From: Sipunculus nudus
Lineage: Eukaryota > Annelida > Sipuncula > Golfingiida > Sipunculidae
NCBI GenBank assembly: GCA_026874595.1
Contig: CM049320.1
Location: 48,186,714-48,250,713, forward strand
Direction of reading: 5' to 3'
DNA: 64,000 nucleotides
Part shown: positions 36,433 through 50,500 of the stretch, in pieces
Numbering within the stretch: position 1 is the stretch's first letter
Layout of the letters: every line of letters starts with the position of its first letter
Made by a program: the position numbers and the translations under genes
The notes under the pieces: generated by a model
What the model was told of the DNA's origin: nothing
What the model saw: the letters and a program-made list of their open reading frames with translations, nothing else
Databases searched by the model: none

Positions 36433-38595
36433 TGTGACTAAATATATAAAATTGTGAATATTTAAGTCAATAATGTTTTGTATCATGCTTGTCAACTGAG
36501 TGTCTTGACTCCATCCTTCAGGTCACTGATGTAACAGTTTGGTTAGACTTTGGTGTCTCTTGATGGCTTGAGCAGATTTAGGTCTACATAGGATTGTACC
36601 AGCTGAATTAAGTATCAGTAATAACAAGATCATTTCCAGTCAATGTTTAAAAAAATAGTAAGCCAATGATACCTCAACAACAGTTGTTAATTGAATTAAT
36701 AATCTGTGTTGTGTCAGTTTTGTGTTATATGACATACTGAAGAGTGACATTCTTTGTTCTGCAGTATGACAAGCCTTTAGGAGGCCATATCTGTATCCAT
36801 GTATTTTTCATAATGATATTTATGGCTGTCTCTCTCTGAGGTGTGACTGTAATCTCTTGATGCATATTACAGTGAGATATGAAGGTATTTTGATGTTCTC
36901 ATATTCATATAAATCATTTAATAAGACTGGATGTCTTGATTTTTGTATCATCAAGTAGATAAATTTATGTTTTTTGTCTCCCATGTTTTTATGACTATTC
37001 ATGAAAAGCAGACAGCCAGTCTCTTTGTATCTGATTTGCATACCCATGAGTGCATTAATCTCTGACATTGCTAGGTCATCATGAATGTACACTGGTAGTG
37101 GTTGTTAACTTGTGGACATGTTTTCTTTAGTAATTGTGTTGTAATTATGTAGATATAATGCCTGTTTTAGGGTGTTGCTAGCGATTTGGTTGTGTATCTT
37201 TCCCTATTCATTAATTAATGTAGCATATTAAAGGAATATGAATGGCTTAATTGTTTACTGTAATAATTATCACTGTTAAACATGGATATTCCTGTTAAGG
37301 AAAATTTTCAGAAAAAAACAGGATGCATGTACATGGCTGTCAGTGATGAGGTCTGTTCTGCTTCTTAGTAATCAACCAAGGTACAATAATACAGATCTGC
37401 GCAGGCCTTTCCATGATTTATGGTACCATAAATATAACTTTTTCCTGCGTGCTGATACATTCATGCTGTATTTGCCTGATAGCCATATTTTCCTAGCTAA
37501 CCTGATTGACATTTGATTGTTAAGTCTATTTTTGGAGATGGAAATATCAGTGCTTGCTTTAAGTTGGACTTGAACAGAATGATATATGTGCTGTCATGGC
37601 TGTTCCATGGTTAGTAAATGTTTTATTTCCTGCGGTATGGAGACATAAATCCTGAATGGCTTGAGTGGTGGCCACTCTGTGTCCTCTAGGATCTAATACA
37701 CCAGCTGGCCAGATCCAGCGCAAATCCTCATCTAAATCTGAAACAAGCCTCTCCATGTTAACTGCCATGGCTGCATGTTTGCACAAATTTCCCAGGCTGA
37801 ATCCAGATAAATTCCTGGATGTCCGCTGTGACAGCTGTCCCTGAGAACGTCCCTGTCCGAATCATGGATGTGACATCCCCTTCCCCCTTCATTCTCTGCT
37901 GGTATTGATTGACATGTCAGCTGATCATTTATTGTTGTTACTGTCATGGATTTAATTCCAGTGATTTCATTAGATTGCCCTAAGTTATTACAGAAGCCTG
38001 TACAGAAGACCTGCTAGCAACCTAACTTTGTTAAACAGTTTTAATTAAAGCTGCAAGATGATACATATGTTGACCCCCCTTTCTTTAATAGTGTAAACCT
38101 ATCTTTAAAATATAGCCTGTGTACCAGTTCTGCTCATAATTCACTATGTCTCAATTTTTCATTGAAGTGCATAATACAAATGTACAGAAGACCACCTTAC
38201 TACTATGACCAATTTTATTTGCAGTATTTGTTGGAAATAAACTACGAAATGAACCATCTCCAGAAAGAAAACTCCAGTGATCTCTTAGCATTTGCAAACA
38301 TTTAGTTTCACTCATGTATTCACTGGACAGTAAGTCTAGGAGGAAAATGGTCCAGGTCCTTTCTTTAAAACTGTAATAAGAAGTAATATAAAGATGTTTA
38401 TATGGCCTTGGGTAACCTTCCTTACTAGTTTTTCAGGACATCCTACCTGCTGGTATCTATTGTCTGTATATGTTTTGTCAGACAGGGGTCGCAAACTGCT
38501 CGTTTGTTAATGGCTTGACCTCTGTGATGGTGGACAGGGTGTTCAGGAGTGAGTGAACCATCTAAGTACAAGTTGTAGAGAGTTGTATTTAGTTG
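36433..38595. other. Intronic stretch, nothing recognised
   Basis: About 2.2 kb of unique-looking sequence directly before the giant array. Short frames on the minus strand near 36,820-37,092 and 37,559-37,947 have no recognisable domain. Confidence 0.45.
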
Positions 38596-41500
38596 TGTGG
38601 TGGCATACAGATCACCAGTACAACAACACCTGTACATACATGAAGGCTGTGTGGTGACATACAGATCACCAGTACAACAACACCTGTACATACATGAAGG
38701 CTGTGTGGTGGCATACAGATCACCAGTACAACAACACCTGTACATACATGAAGGCTGTGTGGTGGCATACAGATCACCAGTACAACAACACCTGTACATA
38801 CATGAAGGCTGTGTGGTGGCATACAGATCACCAGTACAACAACACCTGTACATACATGAAGGCTGTGTGGTGGCATACAGATCACCAGTACAACAACACC
38901 TGTACATACATGAAGGCTGTGTGGTGACATACAGATCACCAGTACAACAACACCTGTACATACATGAAGGCTGTGTGGTGACATACAGATCACCAGTACA
39001 ACAACACCTGTACATACATGAAGGCTGTGTGGTGACATACAGATCACCAGTACAACAACACCTGTACATACATGAAGGCTGTGTGGTGACATACAGATCA
39101 CCAGTACAACAACACCTGTACATACATGAAGGCTGTGTGGTGGCATACAGATCACCAGTACAACAACACCTGTACATACATGAAGGCTGTGTGGTGGCAT
39201 ACAGATCACCAGTACAACAAGACCTGTACATACATGAAGGCTGTGTGGTGGCATACAGATCACCAGTACAACAACACCTGTACATACATGAAGGCTGTGT
39301 GGTGACATACAGATCACCAGTACAACAACACCTGTACATACATGAAGGCTGTGTGGTGACATACAGATCACCAGTACAACAACACCTGTACATACATGAA
39401 GGCTGTGTGGTGACATACAGATCACCAGTACAACAACACCTGTACATACATGAAGGCTGTGTGGTGGCATACAGATCACCAGTACAACAACACCTGTACA
39501 TACATGAAGGCTGTGTGGTGGCATACAGATCACCAGTACAACAAGACCTGTACATACATGAAGGCTGTGTGGTGGCATACAGATCACCAGTACAACAACA
39601 CCTGTACATACATGAAGGCTGTGTGGTGGCATACAGATCACCAGTACAACAACACCTGTACATACATGAAGGCTGTGTGGTGGCATACAGATCACCAGTA
39701 CAACAACACCTGTACATACATGAAGGCTGTGTGGTGACATACAGATCACCAGTACAACAACACCTGTACATACATGAAGGCTGTGTGGTGGCATACAGAT
39801 CACCAGTACAACAACACCTGTACATACATGAAGGCTGTGTGGTGGCATACAGATCACCAGTACAACAACACCTGTACATACATGAAGGCTGTGTGGTGGC
39901 ATACAGATCACCAGTACAACAACACCTGTACATACATGAAGGCTGTGTGGTGGCATACAGATCACCAGTACAACAACACCTGTACATACATGAAGGCTGT
40001 GTGGTGGCATACAGATCACCAGTACAACAACACCTGTACATACATGAAGGCTGTGTGGTGGCATACAGATCACCAGTACAACAACACCTGTACATACATG
40101 AAGGCTGTGTGGTGACATACAGATCACCAGTACAACAACACCTGTACATACATGAAGGCTGTGTGGTGGCATACAGATCACCAGTACAACAACACCTGTA
40201 CATACATGAAGGCTGTGTGGTGGCATACAGATCACCAGTACAACAACACCTGTACATACATGAAGGCTGTGTGGTGGCATACAGATCACCAGTACAACAA
40301 CACCTGTACATACATGAAGGCTGTGTGGTGGCATACAGATCACCAGTACAACAACACCTGTACATACATGAAGGCTGTGTGGTGGCATACAGATCACCAG
40401 TACAACAACACCTGTACATACATGAAGGCTGTGTGGTGACATACAGATCACCAGTACAACAACACCTGTACATACATGAAGGCTGTGTGGTGGCATACAG
40501 ATCACCAGTACAACAACACCTGTACATACATGAAGGCTGTGTGGTGGCATACAGATCACCAGTACAACAAGACCTGTACATACATGAAGGCTGTGTGGTG
40601 GCATACAGATCACCAGTACAACAACACCTGTACATACATGAAGGCTGTGTGGTGGCATACAGATCACCAGTACAACAACACCTGTACATACATGAAGGCT
40701 GTGTGGTGGCATACAGATCACCAGTACAACAACACCTGTACATACATGAAGGCTGTGTGGTGGCATACAGATCACCAGTACAACAACACCTGTACATACA
40801 TGAAGGCTGTGTGGTGGCATACAGATCACCAGTACAACAACACCTGTACATACATGAAGGCTGTGTGGTGGCATACAGATCACCAGTACAACAACACCTG
40901 TACATACATGAAGGCTGTGTGGTGGCATACAGATCACCAGTACAACAACACCTGTACATACATGAAGGCTGTGTGGTGGCATACAGATCACCAGTACAAC
41001 AACACCTGTACATACATGAAGGCTGTGTGGTGGCATACAGATCACCAGTACAACAACACCTGTACATACATGAAGGCTGTGTGGTGGCATACAGATCACC
41101 AGTACAACAACACCTGTACATACATGAAGGCTGTGTGGTGGCATACAGATCACCAGTACAACAACACCTGTACATACATGAAGGCTGTGTGGTGGCATAC
41201 AGATCACCAGTACAACAACACCTGTACATACATGAAGGCTGTGTGGTGGCATACAGATCACCAGTACAACAACACCTGTACATACATGAAGGCTGTGTGG
41301 TGGCATACAGATCACCAGTACAACAACACCTGTACATACATGAAGGCTGTGTGGTGGCATACAGATCACCAGTACAACAACACCTGTACATACATGAAGG
41401 CTGTGTGGTGGCATACAGATCACCAGTACAACAACACCTGTACATACATGAAGGCTGTGTGGTGGCATACAGATCACCAGTACAACAACACCTGTACATA

Positions 41501-44500
41501 CATGAAGGCTGTGTGGTGGCATACAGATCACCAGTACAACAACACCTGTACATACATGAAGGCTGTGTGGTGGCATACAGATCACCAGTACAACAACACC
41601 TGTACATACATGAAGGCTGTGTGGTGGCATACAGATCACCAGTACAACAACACCTGTACATACATGAAGGCTGTGTGGTGGCATACAGATCACCAGTACA
41701 ACAACACCTGTACATACATGAAGGCTGTGTGGTGGCATACAGATCACCAGTACAACAACACCTGTACATACATGAAGGCTGTGTGGTGGCATACAGATCA
41801 CCAGTACAACAACACCTGTACATACATGAAGGCTGTGTGGTGGCATACAGATCACCAGTACAACAACACCTGTACATACATGAAGGCTGTGTGGTGGCAT
41901 ACAGATCACCAGTACAACAACACCTGTACATACATGAAGGCTGTGTGGTGGCATACAGATCACCAGTACAACAACACCTGTACATACATGAAGGCTGTGT
42001 GGTGGCATACAGATCACCAGTACAACAACACCTGTACATACATGAAGGCTGTGTGGTGGCATACAGATCACCAGTACAACAACACCTGTACATACATGAA
42101 GGCTGTGTGGTGGCATACAGATCACCAGTACAACAACACCTGTACATACATGAAGGCTGTGTGGTGGCATACAGATCACCAGTACAACAACACCTGTACA
42201 TACATGAAGGCTGTGTGGTGGCATACAGATCACCAGTACAACAACACCTGTACATACATGAAGGCTGTGTGGTGGCATACAGATCACCAGTACAACAACA
42301 CCTGTACATACATGAAGGCTGTGTGGTGGCATACAGATCACCAGTACAACAACACCTGTACATACATGAAGGCTGTGTGGTGGCATACAGATCACCAGTA
42401 CAACAACACCTGTACATACATGAAGGCTGTGTGGTGGCATACAGATCACCAGTACAACAACACCTGTACATACATGAAGGCTGTGTGGTGGCATACAGAT
42501 CACCAGTACAACAACACCTGTACATACATGAAGGCTGTGTGGTGGCATACAGATCACCAGTACAACAACACCTGTACATACATGAAGGCTGTGTGGTGGC
42601 ATACAGATCACCAGTACAACAACACCTGTACATACATGAAGGCTGTGTGGTGGCATACAGATCACCAGTACAACAACACCTGTACATACATGAAGGCTGT
42701 GTGGTGGCATACAGATCACCAGTACAACAACACCTGTACATACATGAAGGCTGTGTGGTGGCATACAGATCACCAGTACAACAACACCTGTACATACATG
42801 AAGGCTGTGTGGTGGCATACAGATCACCAGTACAACAACACCTGTACATACATGAAGGCTGTGTGGTGGCATACAGATCACCAGTACAACAACACCTGTA
42901 CATACATGAAGGCTGTGTGGTGGCATACAGATCACCAGTACAACAACACCTGTACATACATGAAGGCTGTGTGGTGGCATACAGATCACCAGTACAACAA
43001 CACCTGTACATACATGAAGGCTGTGTGGTGGCATACAGATCACCAGTACAACAACACCTGTACATACATGAAGGCTGTGTGGTGGCATACAGATCACCAG
43101 TACAACAACACCTGTACATACATGAAGGCTGTGTGGTGGCATACAGATCACCAGTACAACAACACCTGTACATACATGAAGGCTGTGTGGTGGCATACAG
43201 ATCACCAGTACAACAACACCTGTACATACATGAAGGCTGTGTGGTGGCATACAGATCACCAGTACAACAACACCTGTACATACATGAAGGCTGTGTGGTG
43301 GCATACAGATCACCAGTACAACAACACCTGTACATACATGAAGGCTGTGTGGTGGCATACAGATCACCAGTACAACAACACCTGTACATACATGAAGGCT
43401 GTGTGGTGGCATACAGATCACCAGTACAACAACACCTGTACATACATGAAGGCTGTGTGGTGGCATACAGATCACCAGTACAACAACACCTGTACATACA
43501 TGAAGGCTGTGTGGTGGCATACAGATCACCAGTACAACAACACCTGTACATACATGAAGGCTGTGTGGTGGCATACAGATCACCAGTACAACAACACCTG
43601 TACATACATGAAGGCTGTGTGGTGGCATACAGATCACCAGTACAACAACACCTGTACATACATGAAGGCTGTGTGGTGGCATACAGATCACCAGTACAAC
43701 AACACCTGTACATACATGAAGGCTGTGTGGTGGCATACAGATCACCAGTACAACAACACCTGTACATACATGAAGGCTGTGTGGTGGCATACAGATCACC
43801 AGTACAACAACACCTGTACATACATGAAGGCTGTGTGGTGGCATACAGATCACCAGTACAACAACACCTGTACATACATGAAGGCTGTGTGGTGGCATAC
43901 AGATCACCAGTACAACAACACCTGTACATACATGAAGGCTGTGTGGTGGCATACAGATCACCAGTACAACAACACCTGTACATACATGAAGGCTGTGTGG
44001 TGGCATACAGATCACCAGTACAACAACACCTGTACATACATGAAGGCTGTGTGGTGGCATACAGATCACCAGTACAACAACACCTGTACATACATGAAGG
44101 CTGTGTGGTGGCATACAGATCACCAGTACAACAACACCTGTACATACATGAAGGCTGTGTGGTGGCATACAGATCACCAGTACAACAACACCTGTACATA
44201 CATGAAGGCTGTGTGGTGGCATACAGATCACCAGTACAACAACACCTGTACATACATGAAGGCTGTGTGGTGGCATACAGATCACCAGTACAACAACACC
44301 TGTACATACATGAAGGCTGTGTGGTGGCATACAGATCACCAGTACAACAACACCTGTACATACATGAAGGCTGTGTGGTGGCATACAGATCACCAGTACA
44401 ACAACACCTGTACATACATGAAGGCTGTGTGGTGGCATACAGATCACCAGTACAACAACACCTGTACATACATGAAGGCTGTGTGGTGGCATACAGATCA

Positions 44501-47500
44501 CCAGTACAACAACACCTGTACATACATGAAGGCTGTGTGGTGGCATACAGATCACCAGTACAACAACACCTGTACATACATGAAGGCTGTGTGGTGGCAT
44601 ACAGATCACCAGTACAACAACACCTGTACATACATGAAGGCTGTGTGGTGGCATACAGATCACCAGTACAACAACACCTGTACATACATGAAGGCTGTGT
44701 GGTGGCATACAGATCACCAGTACAACAACACCTGTACATACATGAAGGCTGTGTGGTGGCATACAGATCACCAGTACAACAACACCTGTACATACATGAA
44801 GGCTGTGTGGTGGCATACAGATCACCAGTACAACAACACCTGTACATACATGAAGGCTGTGTGGTGGCATACAGATCACCAGTACAACAACACCTGTACA
44901 TACATGAAGGCTGTGTGGTGGCATACAGATCACCAGTACAACAACACCTGTACATACATGAAGGCTGTGTGGTGGCATACAGATCACCAGTACAACAACA
45001 CCTGTACATACATGAAGGCTGTGTGGTGGCATACAGATCACCAGTACAACAACACCTGTACATACATGAAGGCTGTGTGGTGGCATACAGATCACCAGTA
45101 CAACAACACCTGTACATACATGAAGGCTGTGTGGTGGCATACAGATCACCAGTACAACAACACCTGTACATACATGAAGGCTGTGTGGTGGCATACAGAT
45201 CACCAGTACAACAACACCTGTACATACATGAAGGCTGTGTGGTGGCATACAGATCACCAGTACAACAACACCTGTACATACATGAAGGCTGTGTGGTGGC
45301 ATACAGATCACCAGTACAACAACACCTGTACATACATGAAGGCTGTGTGGTGGCATACAGATCACCAGTACAACAACACCTGTACATACATGAAGGCTGT
45401 GTGGTGGCATACAGATCACCAGTACAACAACACCTGTACATACATGAAGGCTGTGTGGTGGCATACAGATCACCAGTACAACAACACCTGTACATACATG
45501 AAGGCTGTGTGGTGGCATACAGATCACCAGTACAACAACACCTGTACATACATGAAGGCTGTGTGGTGGCATACAGATCACCAGTACAACAACACCTGTA
45601 CATACATGAAGGCTGTGTGGTGGCATACAGATCACCAGTACAACAACACCTGTACATACATGAAGGCTGTGTGGTGGCATACAGATCACCAGTACAACAA
45701 CACCTGTACATACATGAAGGCTGTGTGGTGGCATACAGATCACCAGTACAACAACACCTGTACATACATGAAGGCTGTGTGGTGGCATACAGATCACCAG
45801 TACAACAACACCTGTACATACATGAAGGCTGTGTGGTGGCATACAGATCACCAGTACAACAACACCTGTACATACATGAAGGCTGTGTGGTGGCATACAG
45901 ATCACCAGTACAACAACACCTGTACATACATGAAGGCTGTGTGGTGGCATACAGATCACCAGTACAACAACACCTGTACATACATGAAGGCTGTGTGGTG
46001 GCATACAGATCACCAGTACAACAACACCTGTACATACATGAAGGCTGTGTGGTGGCATACAGATCACCAGTACAACAACACCTGTACATACATGAAGGCT
46101 GTGTGGTGGCATACAGATCACCAGTACAACAACACCTGTACATACATGAAGGCTGTGTGGTGGCATACAGATCACCAGTACAACAACACCTGTACATACA
46201 TGAAGGCTGTGTGGTGGCATACAGATCACCAGTACAACAACACCTGTACATACATGAAGGCTGTGTGGTGGCATACAGATCACCAGTACAACAACACCTG
46301 TACATACATGAAGGCTGTGTGGTGGCATACAGATCACCAGTACAACAACACCTGTACATACATGAAGGCTGTGTGGTGGCATACAGATCACCAGTACAAC
46401 AACACCTGTACATACATGAAGGCTGTGTGGTGGCATACAGATCACCAGTACAACAACACCTGTACATACATGAAGGCTGTGTGGTGGCATACAGATCACC
46501 AGTACAACAACACCTGTACATACATGAAGGCTGTGTGGTGGCATACAGATCACCAGTACAACAACACCTGTACATACATGAAGGCTGTGTGGTGGCATAC
46601 AGATCACCAGTACAACAACACCTGTACATACATGAAGGCTGTGTGGTGGCATACAGATCACCAGTACAACAACACCTGTACATACATGAAGGCTGTGTGG
46701 TGGCATACAGATCACCAGTACAACAACACCTGTACATACATGAAGGCTGTGTGGTGGCATACAGATCACCAGTACAACAACACCTGTACATACATGAAGG
46801 CTGTGTGGTGGCATACAGATCACCAGTACAACAACACCTGTACATACATGAAGGCTGTGTGGTGGCATACAGATCACCAGTACAACAACACCTGTACATA
46901 CATGAAGGCTGTGTGGTGGCATACAGATCACCAGTACAACAACACCTGTACATACATGAAGGCTGTGTGGTGGCATACAGATCACCAGTACAACAACACC
47001 TGTACATACATGAAGGCTGTGTGGTGGCATACAGATCACCAGTACAACAACACCTGTACATACATGAAGGCTGTGTGGTGGCATACAGATCACCAGTACA
47101 ACAACACCTGTACATACATGAAGGCTGTGTGGTGGCATACAGATCACCAGTACAACAACACCTGTACATACATGAAGGCTGTGTGGTGGCATACAGATCA
47201 CCAGTACAACAACACCTGTACATACATGAAGGCTGTGTGGTGGCATACAGATCACCAGTACAACAACACCTGTACATACATGAAGGCTGTGTGGTGGCAT
47301 ACAGATCACCAGTACAACAACACCTGTACATACATGAAGGCTGTGTGGTGGCATACAGATCACCAGTACAACAACACCTGTACATACATGAAGGCTGTGT
47401 GGTGGCATACAGATCACCAGTACAACAACACCTGTACATACATGAAGGCTGTGTGGTGGCATACAGATCACCAGTACAACAACACCTGTACATACATGAA

Positions 47501-50500
47501 GGCTGTGTGGTGGCATACAGATCACCAGTACAACAACACCTGTACATACATGAAGGCTGTGTGGTGGCATACAGATCACCAGTACAACAACACCTGTACA
47601 TACATGAAGGCTGTGTGGTGGCATACAGATCACCAGTACAACAACACCTGTACATACATGAAGGCTGTGTGGTGGCATACAGATCACCAGTACAACAACA
47701 CCTGTACATACATGAAGGCTGTGTGGTGGCATACAGATCACCAGTACAACAACACCTGTACATACATGAAGGCTGTGTGGTGGCATACAGATCACCAGTA
47801 CAACAACACCTGTACATACATGAAGGCTGTGTAGGTGGCATACAGATCACCAGTACAACAACACCTGTACATACATGAAGGCTGTGTGGTGGCATACAGA
47901 TCACCAGTACAACAACACCTGTACATACATGAAGGCTGTGTGGTGGCATACAGATCACCAGTACAACAACACCTGTACATACATGAAGGCTGTGTGGTGG
48001 CATACAGATCACCAGTACAACAACACCTGTACATACATGAAGGCTGTGTGGTGGCATACAGATCACCAGTACAACAACACCTGTACATACATGAAGGCTG
48101 TGTGGTGGCATACAGATCACCAGTACAACAACACCTGTACATACATGAAGGCTGTGTGGTGGCATACAGATCACCAGTACAACAACACCTGTACATACAT
48201 GAAGGCTGTGTGGTGGCATACAGATCACCAGTACAACAACACCTGTACATACATGAAGGCTGTGTGGTGGCATACAGATCACCAGTACAACAACACCTGT
48301 ACACACATGAAGGCTGTGTGGTGGCATACAGATCACCAGTACAACAACACCTGTACACACATGAAGGCTGTGTGGTGGCATACAGATCACCAGTACAACA
48401 ACACCTGTACATACATGAAGGCTGTGTGGTGGCATACAGATCACCAGTACAACAACACCTGTACACACATGAAGGCTGTGTGGTGGCATACAGATCACCA
48501 GTACAACAACACCTGTACACACATGAAGGCTGTGTGGTGGCATACAGATCACCAGTACAACAACACCTGTACATACATGAAGGCTGTGTGGTGGCATACA
48601 GATCACCAGTACAACAACACCTGTACATACATGAAGGCTGTGTGGTGGCATACAGATCACCAGTACAACAACACCTGTACATACATGAAGGCTGTGTGGT
48701 GGCATACAGATCACCAGTACAACAACACCTGTACACACATGAAGGCTGTGTGGTGGCATACAGATCACCAGTACAACAACACCTGTACACACATGAAGGC
48801 TGTGTGGTGACATACAGATCACCAGTACAACAACACCTGTACATACATGAAGGCTGTGTGGTGGCATACAGATCACCAGTACAACAACACCTGTACATAC
48901 ATGAAGGCTGTGTGGTGGCATACAGATCACCAGTACAACAACACCTGTACATACATGAAGGCTGTGTGGTGGCATACAGATCACCAGTACAACAACACCT
49001 GTACATACATGAAGGCTGTGTGGTGGCATACAGATCACCAGTACAACAACACCTGTACATACATGAAGGCTGTGTGGTGGCATACAGATCACCAGTACAA
49101 CAACACCTGTACATACATGAAGGCTGTGTGGTGGCATACAGATCACCAGTACAACAACACCTGTACATACATGAAGGCTGTGTGGTGACATACAGATCAC
49201 CAGTACAACAACACCTGTACATACATGAAGGCTGTGTGGTGGCATACAGATCACCAGTACAACAACACCTGTACATACATGAAGGCTGTGTGGTGGCATA
49301 CAGATCACCAGTACAACAACACCTGTACATACATGAAGGCTGTGTGGTGACATACAGATCACCAGTACAACAACACCTGTACATACATGAAGGCTGTGTG
49401 GTGGCATACAGATCACCAGTACAACAACACCTGTACATACATGAAGGCTGTGTGGTGGCATACAGATCACCAGTACAACAACACCTGTACATACATGAAG
49501 GCTGTGTGGTGACATACAGATCACCAGTACAACAACACCTGTACATACATGAAGGCTGTGTGGTGACATACAGATCACCAGTACAACAACACCTGTACAT
49601 ACATGAAGGCTGTGTGGTGACATACAGATCACCAGTACAACAACACCTGTACATACATGAAGGCTGTGTGGTGGCATACAGATCACCAGTACAACAACAC
49701 CTGTACATACATGAAGGCTGTGTGGTGACATACAGATCACCAGTACAACAACACCTGTACATACATGAAGGCTGTGTGGTGACATACAGATCACCAGTAC
49801 AACAACACCTGTACATACATGAAGGCTGTGTGGTGGCATACAGATCACCAGTACAACAACACCTGTACATACATGAAGGCTGTGTGGTGGCATACAGATC
49901 ACCAGTACAACAACACCTGTACATACATGAAGGCTGTGTGGTGGCATACAGATCACCAGTACAACAACACCTGTACATACATGAAGGCTGTGTGGTGGCA
50001 TACAGATCACCAGTACAACAACACCTGTACATACATGAAGGCTGTGTGGTGGCATACAGATCACCAGTACAACAACACCTGTACATACATGAAGGCTGTG
50101 TGGTGGCATACAGATCACCAGTACAACAACACCTGTACATACATGAAGGCTGTGTGGTGGCATACAGATCACCAGTACAACAACACCTGTACATACATGA
50201 AGGCTGTGTGGTGGCATACAGATCACCAGTACAACAACACCTGTACATACATGAAGGCTGTGTGGTGGCATACAGATCACCAGTACAACAACACCTGTAC
50301 ATACATGAAGGCTGTGTGGTGGCATACAGATCACCAGTACAACAACACCTGTACATACATGAAGGCTGTGTGGTGGCATACAGATCACCAGTACAACAAC
50401 ACCTGTACATACATGAAGGCTGTGTGGTGGCATACAGATCACCAGTACAACAACACCTGTACATACATGAAGGCTGTGTGGTGGCATACAGATCACCAGT

